DNA from: an uncultured Lachnospiraceae bacterium
GTDB taxonomy: Bacteria > Bacillota > Clostridia > Lachnospirales > Lachnospiraceae
Assembly: GCA_910589195.1 (NCBI GenBank)
Contig: CAJUTC010000007.1
Span: forward strand, 1-64,000
Length of the DNA stretch: 64,000 nucleotides
Direction: 5' to 3'
The notes beneath the pieces were generated by a model. That model saw nothing but the letters and a program-made list of their open reading frames with translations. It was not told the DNA's origin and searched no databases. The first letter of the stretch is position 1; each line of letters starts with the position of its first letter. The position numbers were made by a program, and so were the translations under genes. Shown piece by piece: positions 50,984-60,855 of the stretch.

Positions 50984-51463
50984 ATGGCTGAAAAAAGGAA
51001 TTCGAATTACACCAGGGAATATGTTGATGGGAATACTGTTCGGAAATTAAGGCCGGAGCAGGCTCCTGTAAAAAGGGAAGCGGGATCAAAAAACCGCCGG
51101 AAAGTAAATTATACAGTCAGACGAAATCAGGAGAAAGCGCTTCAGATAAATCTGCCTCATCTTCTGATGCTTACGGCTGCCGCAATCTGTATGTTATACT
51201 TGTGTGTAACTTATCTGCAGGTGCAGTCTTCCATTACATCACGGATGCACAATATTGAACAGTCAGAAAAGGAGCTGGAGGTATTAAAGTCAGAAAATGA
51301 CGCCTTGGAAACCAGCATTAATACTTATGTGGATCTGGATTATGTATACGAAGTCGCGACAGAAGAATTGGGTATGGTGTATGCCAATAAGGATCAAGTT
51401 ATCATGTATAACAGAACAGAAAGTGAGTATGTAAGACAGTATGATGACATCCCAAAATACTAA
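50984..51463 (+). CDS. ftsL: FtsL-like cell-division protein
   Basis: A 159-residue bitopic membrane protein with a basic cytoplasmic tail (1-60), one membrane helix (about 62-82, LMLTAAAICMLYLCVTYLQV) and an extracytoplasmic leucine-zipper-like coiled coil (about 90-125, SEKELEVLKSENDALETSI). By position and shape it is FtsL, partner of DivIB/FtsQ and DivIC in activating septal FtsW-PBP. The GGGAGG site is 8-9 nt upstream. Confidence 0.85.
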   Translation: MAEKRNSNYTREYVDGNTVRKLRPEQAPVKREAGSKNRRKVNYTVRRNQEKALQINLPHLLMLTAAAICMLYLCVTYLQVQSSITSRMHNIEQSEKELEVLKSENDALETSINTYVDLDYVYEVATEELGMVYANKDQVIMYNRTESEYVRQYDDIPKY

Positions 51464-53699
51464 GCGGCCGGGGAAGAAGAATCAGAAAGGCGGCCCGAAG
51501 CTATTTGTGACATACATGCAGGAAAAGCTGGCGGTTACTGTAATGGTAATTACGCTGGCTTTATTTGCATTAGTTATAATACTTTATAATATTGCCAGAA
51601 CCAAACAGGACGACTACTCGAAAATCGTTTTGTCCCAGCAGGAATATGACAGCCGGGTAATTCCTTACAGGAGAGGAGATATTGTAGATCGGAACGGGAC
51701 ATTTTTGGCTACCAGCGAGAAGGTTTATAATCTGATTTTGGATCCGAAGCAGATTATGTCTGACGCGGAATCCTATTTGGAACCTACATTAAACGCACTG
51801 TCACAAGTATTCCAGTATGATATAGGAGAAATCCGTACTTTAATTCAAGACCGCAGCGAGGTGGCATACATCCGCTATGCCAGACAGCTTTCATATGATG
51901 AGAAAGTGGCGTTTGAAACATTAAAAACATCCATGAATGATACTTATAGCAAAAGCGGCGTAAAGGAACGGGTAAAAGGCGTCTGGTTTGAAGATGAATA
52001 CCGGAGATTTTATCCTTATAATTCGTTAGCTTGCAATGTTATTGGTTTTACCCAGGGAGATGGGGCGGGAAGCGGAGGGATTGAGCAGTATTATAATGAC
52101 TCCTTAAAGGGGGTTAACGGAAGGGAATACGGCTATTTAAATGAGGAAACTAACTTAGAACGGGTTATTAAGCCGGCTTCCAATGGAAATACGATTGTAT
52201 CCACCATAGATGTAAATATCCAGAAGATTGCGGAAACATACATTGATGAGTGGGAAAGTACCACAGGCAGCGATATGAGCGCCGCAATTGTGATGAACCC
52301 AAATAACGGGGAAGTACTGGCTATGACCAATAAAAACCGGTTTGATTTGAACAATCCCCGGGATTTGGATGGGCGCTATACCGATGCCCAGATTCGTGAA
52401 TTCGGGATTCAGGAGGCGATAGATGATTATCACCGAAAAAACCCGGATGCGCAAAAGCTTACAGAGGCCCAGGTAACGGATCATTACAGCAGCGAAGAGA
52501 TTTTGTCCTTAGGCACCCAGGTGGCCTGGAATAAGGTTTGGAGAAATTTTTGTGTCAGTGATACGTATGAACCAGGCTCGCCTCAGAAGATTTTCACTAT
52601 AGCCACATGCTTAGAAGAGGGTGTGCTTTCTGGCAATGAAAGCTTCCTCTGTGACGGTTACCAGGAGGTAGGAGGCTGGACGATCCGGTGCGTAAACCGG
52701 AATGGCCATGGGATGCAGACCATTCCGGAAACCTTAATGAACTCCTGTAATGATGCCATGATGCAGATGGCGGCAATGATGGGGAAAGAGCGGTTTTCCA
52801 AGTATCAGTATCTGTTCGGTTTTGGTGCCAGAACCGGGATTGACCTGCCTGGGGAAGCGGAAACCAGCACCTTAGTCCGAAGCGGGGAGGAGATGCGTTC
52901 CTCTGATTTGGCTACGAATTCCTTTGGACAGAATTATAACTGTACCATGATCCAGATGGCCGCCGCTTACTGTTCTGTCATTAACGGAGGTTCTTACTAT
53001 GAGCCCCATGTGGTTAAGCAGATTTTAAATGATCAAGGCTCTATGGTAGAAAAGATAGAGCCCAAGCTGGTACGGGAAACCGTTTCGGAAACAACGGCAA
53101 ATTATATTAAAGATGCCCTTTTCCGGACTGTGGCGGAAGGTACCGGAAAGGCGGCGCAGGTAGACGGCTATGAGGTAGGGGGGAAAACAGGAACTGCGGA
53201 AAAGTACCCCAGGGAAGAAAAAAATTACCTGGTATCGTTTGTCGGATTTGCGCCAGTGGATGATCCTCAGGTATTGGTTTATGTGGTGATAGATGTACCC
53301 CATGTGGAAAAAAAAGAGCAGCCTCACAGCTCTTATGCCACAAAGGTGGTTCAGCAGATTTTAACGGATGTGCTTCCTTATATGAATGTATTTCCGGACA
53401 AAGAGCTGTATGATACACCAGAGGAAATTGAAAATCAACTGCCTGAGGATGAGGGAATTACTTCCGGTACAACGGATCCGGATGAAATTCTGCCAGAGGA
53501 AACGCAGCCGGAAACAAAGGTATACGAAACGGATGAGTATATTGTCCCGGACGAAGAGCCTCTTCTTCCACCGGATTTGTCCGATCCGGAAGGAGGAGAG
53601 GAACCAGAAGAGCAGAGCGGGGAAGAAAATGGCCTGGATGGGGATGGCACCCGGGTAGGCCTTCCGGGAAGCCCTCCAAGCCAGGATGGAAATCCATAG
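51441..53699 (+). CDS. Class B penicillin-binding protein (division or spore type), SPQK variant
   Basis: A 752-residue septal transpeptidase. Cytoplasmic tail, membrane helix (about 30-51), dimerisation domain beginning RRGDIVDRNGTFLATSE, then the transpeptidase domain. Active-site motifs: SxxK reads Ser380-Pro-Gln-Lys383 in YEPGSPQK rather than the usual STFK; SxN is Ser435-Cys-Asn437; KTGT is intact in GGKTGTAEK. A Glu/Pro-rich acidic tail of about 110 residues follows, with no PASTA domain. It overlaps ftsL by 23 nt. The equivalents in Bacillus are pbpB and spoVD, which also stand in tandem here; I cannot say which this is. Confidence 0.9.
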   Translation: MMTSQNTKRPGKKNQKGGPKLFVTYMQEKLAVTVMVITLALFALVIILYNIARTKQDDYSKIVLSQQEYDSRVIPYRRGDIVDRNGTFLATSEKVYNLILDPKQIMSDAESYLEPTLNALSQVFQYDIGEIRTLIQDRSEVAYIRYARQLSYDEKVAFETLKTSMNDTYSKSGVKERVKGVWFEDEYRRFYPYNSLACNVIGFTQGDGAGSGGIEQYYNDSLKGVNGREYGYLNEETNLERVIKPASNGNTIVSTIDVNIQKIAETYIDEWESTTGSDMSAAIVMNPNNGEVLAMTNKNRFDLNNPRDLDGRYTDAQIREFGIQEAIDDYHRKNPDAQKLTEAQVTDHYSSEEILSLGTQVAWNKVWRNFCVSDTYEPGSPQKIFTIATCLEEGVLSGNESFLCDGYQEVGGWTIRCVNRNGHGMQTIPETLMNSCNDAMMQMAAMMGKERFSKYQYLFGFGARTGIDLPGEAETSTLVRSGEEMRSSDLATNSFGQNYNCTMIQMAAAYCSVINGGSYYEPHVVKQILNDQGSMVEKIEPKLVRETVSETTANYIKDALFRTVAEGTGKAAQVDGYEVGGKTGTAEKYPREEKNYLVSFVGFAPVDDPQVLVYVVIDVPHVEKKEQPHSSYATKVVQQILTDVLPYMNVFPDKELYDTPEEIENQLPEDEGITSGTTDPDEILPEETQPETKVYETDEYIVPDEEPLLPPDLSDPEGGEEPEEQSGEENGLDGDGTRVGLPGSPPSQDGNP

Positions 53700-53890
53700 G
53701 CCTTCTGGGAAGACCATGGGGTGTTTCTGGTTTGCGTTTGCAGGCATATGTGATTTTAATTTCTTCCTGACACGTTTTTTGACATATTCTTACCGAATCA
53801 GACAGGTAGTTCCTGTAATCTATATTTGTATAAGCCATACATAAACAGACCGGCGGTTTCATATAATGAACAAAAAAGCAGGAGCCGGGC

Positions 53891-55633
53891 ATGAATGAAA
53901 ATCGAACCTGTCACAGGGGGAAAATAGCCGTTCTCTATTTCCTGTTGTCGATTATGATGATTGGATTAGCGGGGCGGCTTTTTTATCTGATGGTATTTTG
54001 CTCCCAGTATTATATGGCCAAGGCAGAGGATCTGCACCAGAGGGAGCGGACGATAAAGGCAGCCAGGGGACGGATACTGGACAGAAATGGAATTGTTCTG
54101 GCGGATAACCGAACGGTATGTACCATATCCGTTATCCATAACCAAGTAAAGGAGCCGGAAAAAGTGATCCAGATGTTATGTGATGAGCTGGATCTGGAGA
54201 AAGAAACGGTTCAGAAGAAAGTAGAAAAAAGAAGCTCCCGGGAGGTGATTGCCACAAATGTGGAAAAAGAGCTTGGAGATAAGGTGAGAAGCTGGGGACT
54301 GGCCGGGGTAAAGGTAGACGAAGATTATAAGCGTTATTATCCCTATGATAGCCTGGCTTCAAAAGTACTTGGTTTTACCGGAGGGGATAATCAGGGGATT
54401 ATCGGCCTGGAGGTGAAATATGAGTCGTATTTAAAGGGAACCAACGGAACGATTTTAAGTATGGCCGACGCGGCTGGTGTGGAACTGAAAAATGGAAAAG
54501 AAGAGCGGATTGAGCCGGTGGCTGGTAATGATCTGATTACCAGCCTGGATGTAAATATTCAGCAATATGCCCAGCAGCTTGCTTATGAAACCATGGAAAA
54601 AAAGAACGCGAAAGGCGTTTCGATCTTGGTAATGAACCCGCAGAATGGGGAGATTATGGCTTTGGTAAATGTACCAGAATTTAACTTAAACGATCCCTTT
54701 ACGCTGGATCAGAACCTGGTAAGCGAGGCGGCAAGGCAGATGGCGGCAGACCAGGTGGCTTCCGGGATGGATAACCAGGAGCGGCGGAACCGGATGTGGC
54801 GAAATAGCTGTGTCAGCGATACGTATGAGCCAGGTTCTACCTTTAAAATAATAACGGCTGCCGCCGGTCTGGAGGCGGATGTGGTAAATCTGGAGGATAA
54901 GTTTTCCTGTCCTGGTTTCCGGATTGTGGAGGACAGGAAAATACGGTGTCATAAAGTAGGAGGGCATGGAGGGGAGAATTTTCTCCAGGGGATGATGAAT
55001 TCCTGCAATCCGGTACTAATCGATGTAGGGCAAAGGCTTGGGGTGGATTTGTACTGCCAGTATTTTGAACAGTTTGGATTAAAGGGAAAAACTGGAATTG
55101 ATATTCCAGGCGAGGCTGCTACCATTATGCACAAAAAAGAAAATATGGGGCCGGTGGAATTAGCAACAGTTTCCTTTGGCCAGTCATTCCAGATTACCCC
55201 CATCCAGCTTATAGCCACAGTATCTTCCATTATCAATGGCGGAAGACGTGTAACGCCCCATTTTGGGGTGGAAGCAAGATCAGCAGATCATACATGGATC
55301 CGGGAGCTTTCCTATCCCATTGGACGGCAGATTTTGTCTGAGGAAACCAGTGAAACCATGCGATTTATATTAGAACAGGTGGTAGCGGAAGGAAGCGGGA
55401 AAAAAGCGGCGGTGGAGGGCTTTCGAATCGGCGGAAAGACGGCTACGTCAGAAAAGCTTCCAAGAAGCTTAAAAAAGTATATTTCGTCTTTTATCGGGTT
55501 TGCTCCGGCTGATAATCCAAAGGTAATTGCGCTGATTACCATAGACGAGCCGGAAGGGATTTACTATGGAGGAACAATTGCGGCCCCGGTAATAGCAGAT
55601 TTATTCCGGAATATTCTTCCGCTTGTTTCCTGA
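53891..55633 (+). CDS. Class B penicillin-binding protein, KTAT variant
   Basis: A 580-residue paralogue of the preceding PBP. Membrane helix (about 12-32), ARGRILDRNGIVLADNR N-terminal block, then the transpeptidase domain with YEPGSTFK (nucleophile Ser) and MNSCNP (SxN). The third motif reads KTAT in IGGKTATSEK (55436-55447), so the Gly of KTG is replaced by Ala. It lacks the acidic tail and PASTA domains, as in FtsI-like enzymes. A 191-nt gap with possible promoter elements precedes it. The role is division or spore-septum crosslinking; the Ala change may affect substrate or beta-lactam fit. Confidence 0.9.
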   Translation: MNENRTCHRGKIAVLYFLLSIMMIGLAGRLFYLMVFCSQYYMAKAEDLHQRERTIKAARGRILDRNGIVLADNRTVCTISVIHNQVKEPEKVIQMLCDELDLEKETVQKKVEKRSSREVIATNVEKELGDKVRSWGLAGVKVDEDYKRYYPYDSLASKVLGFTGGDNQGIIGLEVKYESYLKGTNGTILSMADAAGVELKNGKEERIEPVAGNDLITSLDVNIQQYAQQLAYETMEKKNAKGVSILVMNPQNGEIMALVNVPEFNLNDPFTLDQNLVSEAARQMAADQVASGMDNQERRNRMWRNSCVSDTYEPGSTFKIITAAAGLEADVVNLEDKFSCPGFRIVEDRKIRCHKVGGHGGENFLQGMMNSCNPVLIDVGQRLGVDLYCQYFEQFGLKGKTGIDIPGEAATIMHKKENMGPVELATVSFGQSFQITPIQLIATVSSIINGGRRVTPHFGVEARSADHTWIRELSYPIGRQILSEETSETMRFILEQVVAEGSGKKAAVEGFRIGGKTATSEKLPRSLKKYISSFIGFAPADNPKVIALITIDEPEGIYYGGTIAAPVIADLFRNILPLVS

Positions 55634-55733
55634 GATTACAGTTGATTATTCACGGAAAAAGACGTATACTACTTAATGACTCCTGCGGTAATAACGCGTG
55701 AATTTTATGATACATAAGAATTTGAGGTGTCCT

Positions 55734-56702
55734 ATGATTAATGAAACGATTTTAGCCATTATTATAGCATTTGCCATCAGTGCGATTTTATGCCCGGTGG
55801 TCATCCCATTTCTCCACAAGCTGAAATTTGGCCAACAAGTCCGGGAGGAAGGACCACAGGCTCATTTAAAAAAACAGGGAACTCCTACTATGGGAGGGCT
55901 GATGATCCTAACCAGCGTGATTATTACATCTCTGTTTTACATTCCAAGATATCCCAAAGTTATCCCGGTTTTGTTTGTAACCGCAGGTTTTGGGATCATC
56001 GGATTTTTGGATGACTATATTAAGATTGTAATGAAGCGCTCAGAAGGCCTAAAGCCAAAGCAGAAGATTCTTGGCCAGTGTGTGATTACTGGTATTTTTG
56101 CCTGGTATCTGGTAACCTCGGGAGAAGTCGGGTGCGGGATGCTGATTCCGTTTACAGGCGGCTTTCAAGAGGGGATTTATTTGAATTTGGGGATTTTATT
56201 TGTCCCCGCAGTATTTTTTATTGTTTTGGGAACGGATAATGGGGTAAACTTTACGGATGGCTTAGACGGGCTCTGTACCAGCGTAACCATTTTGGTCGCC
56301 ACCTTTTTAACCATCATTTCCCTAGGAGAAGGAAGCGGAATTAGCCCCATTACTGGCGCGGTGGTGGGAAGCCTGCTGGGATTCCTTCTGTTTAACGTAT
56401 ATCCGGCCAAAGTATTTATGGGAGATACCGGATCCCTGGCTTTAGGAGGTTTTGTGGCATCCAGCGCGTTTATGCTTCAGATGCCGCTGTTTCTTGTAAT
56501 TATCGGATTTATCTATCTGATTGAAGTGTTGTCGGTTATCATTCAGGTAACCTATTTTAAGAAAACCGGCGGGAAGAGGATCTTTAAGATGGCTCCGATC
56601 CACCATCATTTCGAACTATGCGGGTGGTCGGAAACCAGGGTTGTCGCGGTGTTCGCCATCATCACAGCCGTGCTCTGCATGGTGGCATACTTAGGATTAT
56701 AG
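55734..56702 (+). CDS. mraY: Phospho-N-acetylmuramoyl-pentapeptide transferase
   Basis: A 322-residue membrane enzyme making lipid I from UDP-MurNAc-pentapeptide and undecaprenyl phosphate. Ten helices; the catalytic Asp pair is in FLDDYIK, NFTDGLDG is the Mg/nucleotide loop and MAPIHHHFELCGWSE the HHH motif. The start MINETIL has GAGGTG upstream; a 12-residue longer form lacks a site. Confidence 0.96.
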   Translation: MINETILAIIIAFAISAILCPVVIPFLHKLKFGQQVREEGPQAHLKKQGTPTMGGLMILTSVIITSLFYIPRYPKVIPVLFVTAGFGIIGFLDDYIKIVMKRSEGLKPKQKILGQCVITGIFAWYLVTSGEVGCGMLIPFTGGFQEGIYLNLGILFVPAVFFIVLGTDNGVNFTDGLDGLCTSVTILVATFLTIISLGEGSGISPITGAVVGSLLGFLLFNVYPAKVFMGDTGSLALGGFVASSAFMLQMPLFLVIIGFIYLIEVLSVIIQVTYFKKTGGKRIFKMAPIHHHFELCGWSETRVVAVFAIITAVLCMVAYLGL

Positions 56703-56714
56703 GAGGGTGTTAGC

Positions 56715-58100
56715 TTGAGCAGTCAGAGAGTGTTAGTGGCAGGAAGCGGAGTCAGCGGTATTGCGGCGGCAAAGCTTTTATTAACAATGGGCGGAGAGGT
56801 TGTGCTGTATGATGGTAATGAAAAACTGGATGAAGCAGAGATAAGGGGAAATTTTGAGGACAGCAGTAGGGTTGCCGTTATTCTTGGACAATTGGAACGA
56901 GCGGCTCTGATGGGCGTGGAGCTATGTATCATCAGTCCGGGGATTCCCCTGGACGCCCCGTTTGTAGCGCTCCTGGATGAGGCGAAGATTCCTATCTGGG
57001 GAGAAATCCAGTTGGCTTACCAATGCGCGAAAGGCAGGCTGGCGGCAATAACCGGAACTAATGGAAAAACTACCACAACAGCCTTGACCGGCCAAATTTT
57101 AAAGGACTATTTTGATGCTGTATTTGTGGTAGGGAATATAGGGACTCCTTATACAGAGGTGGCCTTAGAAACCACAGACAAGTCTGTAACTGTGGCAGAA
57201 GTTTCCAGTTTCCAGTTGGAAACCATTATGGATTTCCGGCCTCAGGTCAGCGCCATTTTAAATATTACCCCAGATCATTTAAACCGCCATGGAACTATGG
57301 AGCGGTATATTGGGGCAAAAAAAAGCATTGCTGTAAACCAAACTGAAGAAGATACTATTGTATTAAACTATGAGGATCCCGTATTAAGGGAATTTGGTTT
57401 GAAAAAGAATACAAGTGAAGAGAATGAACTGAACTTCCCCTTAAAGGCAAAGGTGATCTTTTTCAGCAGCAAACGTACGTTGGAGGAAGGTTTGTTTCTG
57501 GATGGAGATGAGATTATCCTGAAAGAAGAAAAAAAGCGGGAAGTTGTGGTAAATGTCCATGACTTAAAGCTGCTAGGATGCCATAATTACGAGAATGTAA
57601 TGGCGGCAGTTGCCATCAGCCGGACCCTTGGGGTTCCGCTGGAATCCATCCAAAAGACAATTAAAGAGTTCCAGGCAGTGGAGCACAGGATTGAATTTGT
57701 GATGGAGCGCAGCGGCGTAAAATACTATAATGATTCAAAAGGAACTAATCCGGACGCAGCGATTAAGGCGATCCATGCCATGCCGGGGCCAACCCTTTTG
57801 ATTGCCGGGGGATACGATAAAAACAACGAATACGATGAGTGGATTGAATCCTTTGGAAATAAGGTAAAATATTTGGTATTGATTGGACAGACCAGGGATA
57901 AAATTGCTCAGTGCGCAAGAGAACATGGTTTTACAGAAATCATGTACGCTGAAGATATGCAGGAGGCGGTGAAGGTTTGCGCTTCGTACGCGAATATGGG
58001 GGAACATGTACTGTTAAGCCCGGCTTGCGCAAGCTGGGGGATGTTTAAAAATTATGAGGAAAGAGGGCGTGTCTTTAAAGAATGTGTGAAGAACCTCTGA
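56715..58100 (+). CDS. murD: UDP-N-acetylmuramoyl-L-alanine--D-glutamate ligase
   Basis: A 461-residue Mur ligase adding D-Glu to UDP-MurNAc-L-Ala. The N-terminal Rossmann fold reads VLVAGSGVSGIAAAK; the ATP loop is ITGTNGKTTTT; NITPDHLNRHGTMERY and YYNDSKGTNPDA complete the ligase domains. Translation starts at TTG 56715, with AGGAGGG 7 nt upstream and no closer ATG. It follows mraY by 12 nt. Confidence 0.95.
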   Translation: MSSQRVLVAGSGVSGIAAAKLLLTMGGEVVLYDGNEKLDEAEIRGNFEDSSRVAVILGQLERAALMGVELCIISPGIPLDAPFVALLDEAKIPIWGEIQLAYQCAKGRLAAITGTNGKTTTTALTGQILKDYFDAVFVVGNIGTPYTEVALETTDKSVTVAEVSSFQLETIMDFRPQVSAILNITPDHLNRHGTMERYIGAKKSIAVNQTEEDTIVLNYEDPVLREFGLKKNTSEENELNFPLKAKVIFFSSKRTLEEGLFLDGDEIILKEEKKREVVVNVHDLKLLGCHNYENVMAAVAISRTLGVPLESIQKTIKEFQAVEHRIEFVMERSGVKYYNDSKGTNPDAAIKAIHAMPGPTLLIAGGYDKNNEYDEWIESFGNKVKYLVLIGQTRDKIAQCAREHGFTEIMYAEDMQEAVKVCASYANMGEHVLLSPACASWGMFKNYEERGRVFKECVKNL

Positions 58101-58164
58101 TGGAAAAGGAAGAGCTTTGGAAGTGCGCGAAAAGCGGCGCATAAAGGTTTAAGGAGGATACTGC

Positions 58165-59457
58165 ATGGCAAAACAGCAGCAACCGAAAACTTCGGGACAG
58201 CGGCCTAACCAGAAGCCCAATCATACCCGTACGATGCAGCCGATGAAGTCAGGAGGAAACCAGAGCCGGAATATACGGCAGGAGAAAAGCCCTCAGGTTC
58301 AAAAAAACGGGCAACCCTATGTGAAAAAGATGCATGCCAGGCGTTTTTATGATTACAGCCTGCTGTTCCTTATTATCTTCCTGACCTTGTTTGGCCTAGT
58401 AATGATTTATAGTTCCAGCTCCTACTCGGCTCAGTTAAAGTATGGCGATACAGGATATTTTATGAAACGTCAGGGATACATAGCGTTAGGCGGAGTTTTT
58501 CTTATGCTGGTTATTTCAAAAATTAACTACCATTTTTTTGCTAAGTTCGCAGTGCTGGCCTATGTTCTTTCCTATGTGCTGATGCTGATGGTTATGTTTA
58601 CCCCACTGGGGATTGCGGCAAACGGAAAAAAACGGTGGTTAAAGTTAGGGGCGCTTCAGTTCCAGCCTACTGAGCTGGTAAAGATTGCGCTGATTCTTCT
58701 TCTAGCCGTTGTGATCACGGAAATGGGGGCGCAAATTAATAAAATTAAGGCGTTGTATTGGATTGCCGCCATTACAATTCCCATAGCGGGCCTGGTAACC
58801 AAGAATAATTTAAGTTCCGGTATTATTATCTTAGGGATTGCTTTTGTTATGTCGTTTGTGGCCAGCAAACTGCGGTGGCCATTTGTCACTTGCACGGCGG
58901 CAGTAGGGGTGATTGCCGCATTTGCTGGTCCCATTGCTACCGTTCTTGAGAAAATTGGCCTGATGCAGCCTTACCAGCTTATGCGGATCCATGTGTGGCT
59001 GAATCCGGAAGCCTACCGTCAGGATGGCGGCTACCAGGTGCTCCAGGGACTTTATGCTATCGGCTCCGGCGGTCTGATGGGGAAAGGCTTGGGAGAAAGT
59101 ATCCAAAAGCTTGGGTTTGTGCCAGAGGCGCAAAACGATATGGTATTTTCCATTATCTGTGAAGAATTGGGAATTTTTGGGGCGGTTGGCATTATTTTGA
59201 TTTTCCTGTTTATGATTTACCGTTTTATGCTGATTGCCAGCAATGCTCCGGATTTATTTGGCGCGATGCTGGTTGTGGGGGTAATGGGGCATATTGCAAT
59301 TCAGGTAATTTTAAACATTGCGGTTGTTACCAATACTATTCCTAATACTGGGATTACCCTTCCCTTTATCAGTTACGGAGGAACGTCCGTGGTATTTCTT
59401 ATGATGGAAATGGGAATGGTTTTAAGTGTATCCAATCAGATTAAATTGCAGAAATAA
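58165..59457 (+). CDS. ftsW: SEDS-family septal glycosyltransferase FtsW
   Basis: A 430-residue polymerase of septal peptidoglycan. A long Gln/Asn/Lys-rich cytoplasmic N-terminus (1-58) precedes ten membrane helices. Family blocks: YSSSSYSAQLKYG, KRWLKLGALQFQPTELVK, PEAYRQDGGYQVLQ and GSGGLMGKGLGES, and the closing PFISYGGTSVVFLM. It pairs with a class B PBP from the same cluster. The unusually long N-terminal tail may bind other division proteins. AAGGAGG precedes the ATG. Confidence 0.93.
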   Translation: MAKQQQPKTSGQRPNQKPNHTRTMQPMKSGGNQSRNIRQEKSPQVQKNGQPYVKKMHARRFYDYSLLFLIIFLTLFGLVMIYSSSSYSAQLKYGDTGYFMKRQGYIALGGVFLMLVISKINYHFFAKFAVLAYVLSYVLMLMVMFTPLGIAANGKKRWLKLGALQFQPTELVKIALILLLAVVITEMGAQINKIKALYWIAAITIPIAGLVTKNNLSSGIIILGIAFVMSFVASKLRWPFVTCTAAVGVIAAFAGPIATVLEKIGLMQPYQLMRIHVWLNPEAYRQDGGYQVLQGLYAIGSGGLMGKGLGESIQKLGFVPEAQNDMVFSIICEELGIFGAVGIILIFLFMIYRFMLIASNAPDLFGAMLVVGVMGHIAIQVILNIAVVTNTIPNTGITLPFISYGGTSVVFLMMEMGMVLSVSNQIKLQK

Positions 59458-59551
59458 CAGAGAAACGGTTACGAAACAAGCGTTTCATTCATATAGTGTT
59501 AATGAAAGAAGCATAGGGTATGTATGCATACGATGGTTGGAGGGAGCTTTC

Positions 59552-60820
59552 TTGTCGGAGATTCGCGTTTGCGGTTACCGGCCTTTATCAGGTGAGATAA
59601 AAATCCAGGGTTCTAAAAATGGAGTGCTGCCTATGCTGGCAGCGTCAATCCTTCAAAAGGGAACCGTCCAATTTACTAATGTCCCCATCATACAGGATGT
59701 TGCCTGTATGGTGGGAATTTTAGAGTCCATGGGATGCCGCTGCAAATTAGAAGGCAGCCGGCTGTCAGTGGATGCGTCTGAGATCGAAAATACCCAGATT
59801 CCCAGGGAAGATGTGGGAAAGATGCGCTCCTCTATTTTGATTATGGGTGCCCTGCTTGGAAGAAAGAAACGGGCTGTTACCTGGTATCCGGGAGGGTGTT
59901 CCATCGGGAGCCGCCCCGTTGATCTCCATTTAAAGGCTTTTTCTTGCCTGGGTGTTCAGGTAAAGGAGGAGGAAGGACGGATTGAGGCCTTAGCTGATTC
60001 TCTGAATGGAAGCCGGATCGTATTCCCGTTCCCAAGTGTGGGAGCCACAGAAAATGCTTTGTTGGCTGCCGTTTTGGCAGAGGGAGAAACGGAAATTACA
60101 GGGGCCGCAAAAGAACCGGAGATCGGAAGCCTCTGCCGTTTTTTGAACCAGATGGGGGCGGATATCAAGGGGATTGGAAGCGGAAACTTGAGGATTCGTG
60201 GGGTAAAAGAGCTTCACGGAACAGAATTTGAAGTTCCAGGCGACCGGATAGCAGCCGGCACGTATCTGATGGCAGTGGCAGCCGCGGGAGGGGAAGCGGG
60301 GATGTTAGACGCTCCCTGGGAGGATATGCAGGAAGTGGTGCAGGTACTGCGGGCCGTAGGAGCTAAGGTGGAACCTTTTTCCGGAAAACCGGGAAAGGCG
60401 GGGATTGAAATTAAGATGAAAAATCGCCCTAAACCAGTGCGTTTCATTACCGGGCCTTACCCCGGGTTCCCTACCGATTTGCAGTCGCCTATGCTTGCCG
60501 TTCTGACACGGGCAGAAGGGACCAGCGTAATCGAAGAAAGGGTGTTTGAAGCCAGGTTTAAAACCGTTGGAGAGTTATGGAAGATGGGCGCCCAGATCGA
60601 GATCGCGGGAAGACGGGCAGTGGTTTACGGGACAAAACGGCTTCGGGGCGCTGATGTGAAGGCTTGGGATTTAAGGGGCGGCGCGGCTCTGGTGGCAGCT
60701 GCGTTGGCAGCCGAAGGGGAAACCAGGATTTCCGACTGCATTTATATAGAGAGAGGATATGAAGACATATGCCGGGATATTCAGGGGTTAAATGGAGCAA
60801 TTAAACGATTTGGCTCTTAA
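59552..60820 (+). CDS. murA: UDP-N-acetylglucosamine 1-carboxyvinyltransferase
   Basis: A 422-residue first enzyme of peptidoglycan precursor synthesis. Lys22 and Asn23 lie in GSKNGVLP; the catalytic Cys116 is in PGGCSIGSRPVDLH, so fosfomycin could alkylate it; YPGFPTDLQSP carries the conserved Asp. TTG at 59552 gives the normal family N-terminus and has GGAGGGA upstream; the open frame continues backward into ftsW without family resemblance. No murG lies between ftsW and murA. Confidence 0.94.
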   Translation: MSEIRVCGYRPLSGEIKIQGSKNGVLPMLAASILQKGTVQFTNVPIIQDVACMVGILESMGCRCKLEGSRLSVDASEIENTQIPREDVGKMRSSILIMGALLGRKKRAVTWYPGGCSIGSRPVDLHLKAFSCLGVQVKEEEGRIEALADSLNGSRIVFPFPSVGATENALLAAVLAEGETEITGAAKEPEIGSLCRFLNQMGADIKGIGSGNLRIRGVKELHGTEFEVPGDRIAAGTYLMAVAAAGGEAGMLDAPWEDMQEVVQVLRAVGAKVEPFSGKPGKAGIEIKMKNRPKPVRFITGPYPGFPTDLQSPMLAVLTRAEGTSVIEERVFEARFKTVGELWKMGAQIEIAGRRAVVYGTKRLRGADVKAWDLRGGAALVAAALAAEGETRISDCIYIERGYEDICRDIQGLNGAIKRFGS

Positions 60821-60855
60821 AGCCTGGTGATACTTCTATTAAGTGAGATTTGACT

